Below are positions 63,192-64,000 of a stretch of 64,000 nt of DNA, piece by piece. Position 1 is the first letter of the stretch; every line of letters begins with the position of its first letter. The notes beneath the pieces were generated by a model that was not told the origin of the DNA, made no database searches, and saw only the letters and a program-made list of their open reading frames with translations. The position numbers and the translations under genes were made by a program. This DNA is from Chryseosolibacter indicum (GTDB taxonomy: Bacteria > Bacteroidota > Bacteroidia > Cytophagales > Cyclobacteriaceae), in assembly GCF_018598585.1 (NCBI RefSeq), contig NZ_JAHESD010000018.1, positions 18,988 to 82,987 on the forward strand, given 5' to 3'.

Positions 63192-63383
63192 ATGGTAGAA
63201 AAAACACTTGTAAGAGCAGGAGATTACGTATACAATATTGAAGACCCTAATGATAGACATGTTGTTTCTGAAGAATTAGAACATTTCTACAAATCGGATC
63301 TTTCCGAGCGTCTTTTAGATAAGAAGAAATATGTGCTTGATGACGTTCACCAGGTTAGGAAAATACTTAGTCATTATGATTAA
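63192..63383 (+). CDS. 63-residue orphan protein
   Basis: MVEKTLVRAGDYVYNIEDPN begins the product, followed by charged helices (EELEHFYKSDLSERLLDKKK). Acidic, hydrophilic, no known domain. The gene sits between the orphan at 62950 and the REP-like hairpins. It might be an accessory gene; I do not assign a function. Confidence 0.45.
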   Translation: MVEKTLVRAGDYVYNIEDPNDRHVVSEELEHFYKSDLSERLLDKKKYVLDDVHQVRKILSHYD

Positions 63384-63423
63384 GGTTTTGTTTTTTTCCT
63401 GCAGATATTCTGTCCAAATTAAA

Positions 63424-63616
63424 TTTCCTCCCCCTCAGTGTCACTCGAAGAGGACACTGAGGCTTTCGAAGCACAAATTAGTTTTAGAAGCACAATTTCA
63501 TTTGCTACACTACTTTTGTACATTGGTTTTTCCTCCCCCTCAGTGTCACTCGAAGAGGACGCTGGGGTTTGCGAAGCACAATTTCATTTGCTACACTAAC
63601 TTTTCTACATTGGTTT
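63424..63616. repeat. Two REP-like hairpin repeats next to the RAYT gene
   Basis: Two direct copies of about 100 bp (63424-63528 and 63532-63616). The core is CCTCAGTGTC, bulged A, CTC-GAA-GAG, GACACTGAGG: a near-perfect hairpin with a GAA loop (63433-63462). In the second copy the right arm is GACGCTGGGG (63558-63567), and the changes keep pairing through G-U wobbles. Flanks share CGAAGCACAATTTCATTTGC and a CTACATTGGTTT-like end. Such hairpins are the typical partners of RAYT transposases. Confidence 0.85.
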
Positions 63617-63632
63617 AATAAATAAACCCCTC

Positions 63633-64000
63633 TTGTCTTTACACCAGCAACATAACGAAGCTCACCAGGTCTACTTCTGTACAATCACCTGTTATAAATG
63701 GTTGCCGCTGTTCGAGGAAATTAATGGTTATCATGCTGTATATAAGTGGTTCGAGTATCTTAAAAAGGAGGGTTGTCACGTTGCAGCTTATGTGATCATG
63801 CCCAATCACCTTCATGCATTATTTTTTCTGTCACATAACGGAACCTCGCTTAATCAACTTGTGGGTGAAGGCAAGCGGTTTATGGCTTATGCTATTGTGA
63901 ACGATTTAAAGAAGCAGGGTAAGCATGAGATATTAAAAGAACTGTCAGAAGGTGTTGAACAAAAGGAAAGCGTAAAAGGAAAACTTCATCAGATTTTCAG
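63633..64000 (+). CDS. REP-associated tyrosine transposase (RAYT), 5' part only
   Basis: Frame open from upstream of 63633 to the window end; TTG at 63633 is the likely start as no in-frame ATG precedes it. It contains QVYFCTITCYKWLPLFEEIN and the HUH motif in VAAYVIMPNHLHALFFL (His-Leu-His), followed by LNQLVGEGKRFMAYAIVNDL. These match the Y1 (IS200-like) family, RAYT branch. The catalytic tyrosine lies beyond the window. It should cut and join the REP-like hairpins just upstream as single strands. Confidence 0.85.
   Translation, partial: MSLHQQHNEAHQVYFCTITCYKWLPLFEEINGYHAVYKWFEYLKKEGCHVAAYVIMPNHLHALFFLSHNGTSLNQLVGEGKRFMAYAIVNDLKKQGKHEILKELSEGVEQKESVKGKLHQIF

Noticed and set aside
63331..63618. 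95-residue frame across the REP-like hairpins
   Set aside because: It reads through two copies of the hairpin repeat, so its apparent internal repetition is due to the non-coding REP units.
1..64000. tRNA, rRNA or riboswitch genes
   Set aside because: I saw no T-loop plus acceptor-stem pattern, rRNA sequence or known riboswitch core when reading both strands; a covariance-model search could still find one.

Overview
The window reads as chromosomal DNA of a free-living, saccharolytic Bacteroidota, most likely a Cytophagales-type bacterium. The support is a SusC/SusD pair with an adjacent sigma factor and FecR anti-sigma factor, many lipoproteins and Tat-exported enzymes, a DUF5916 outer-membrane protein, a CsbD/stress cluster, AT-rich intergenic DNA with few clear Shine-Dalgarno sites, and a RAYT transposase. 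I see no rRNA, tRNA, CRISPR array, prophage or origin. The left edge cuts a phospholipase A1 gene (minus strand). The right edge cuts a RAYT transposase gene (plus strand).

Layout. 1-10.5 kb: partial pldA, a GH2 glycosidase with a malectin-like tail, two tandem paralogous small genes, a DUF5916/CBM9-like outer-membrane protein, a 39-residue membrane peptide gene, a membrane-anchored protein with a nuclease-like but catalytically degenerate C-terminus, yjbQ, and a 37-kDa nucleoid-associated protein. 10.6-24.7 kb: a carbohydrate-acid locus. A sigma factor, FecR, STN-domain SusC and SusD are followed by a secreted RraA-like protein, a Tat-exported enolase-superfamily enzyme and a BASS-family transporter. 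Convergent to these are a Tat-exported Gfo/Idh/MocA oxidoreductase and a parallel beta-helix lipoprotein. 25-31 kb: a TolC/RND/adaptor efflux operon with its ArsR repressor and two matching operator palindromes. 31-37.4 kb: a GT4/GH57 glucan pair and an NDH-2/malate:quinone oxidoreductase pair. 37.4-40.7 kb: a small stress cluster, a Bcr/CflA pump and a secreted papain-like protein.

40.8-48 kb: an ArsR-AHSA1-VOC cluster with palindromic operators, an ABC half-exporter and a polytopic partner (a third related palindrome lies between them), DoxX, a DHFR-like reductase and a GlxA-type regulator. 48-59 kb: a zinc-ribbon protein, a PKD-like lipoprotein, a Tat-exported aminotransferase with an AEC permease, a luciferase-like oxidoreductase, a GH13 enzyme and a secreted esterase with two PKD-like repeats. 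59-64 kb: an accessory region. Two copies of a roughly 105-bp dispersed repeat bracket a Bacteroidota-specific orphan gene, a WYL regulator preceded by 22-bp iterons and a 10-bp perfect palindrome, and a HEPN-type (RX4H) protein. Small orphan genes, two REP-type hairpins and the RAYT gene follow.

The two points I consider most worth pursuing are (a) the apparently extracytoplasmic sugar-acid pathway at 12.5-21.4 kb, where both catalytic enzymes carry export signals and the last gene encodes an organic-acid-type transporter, and (b) the WYL-HEPN cassette with iterons and flanking repeats at 59.2-62.8 kb. All functional statements come from reading motifs and context; no database search was possible.
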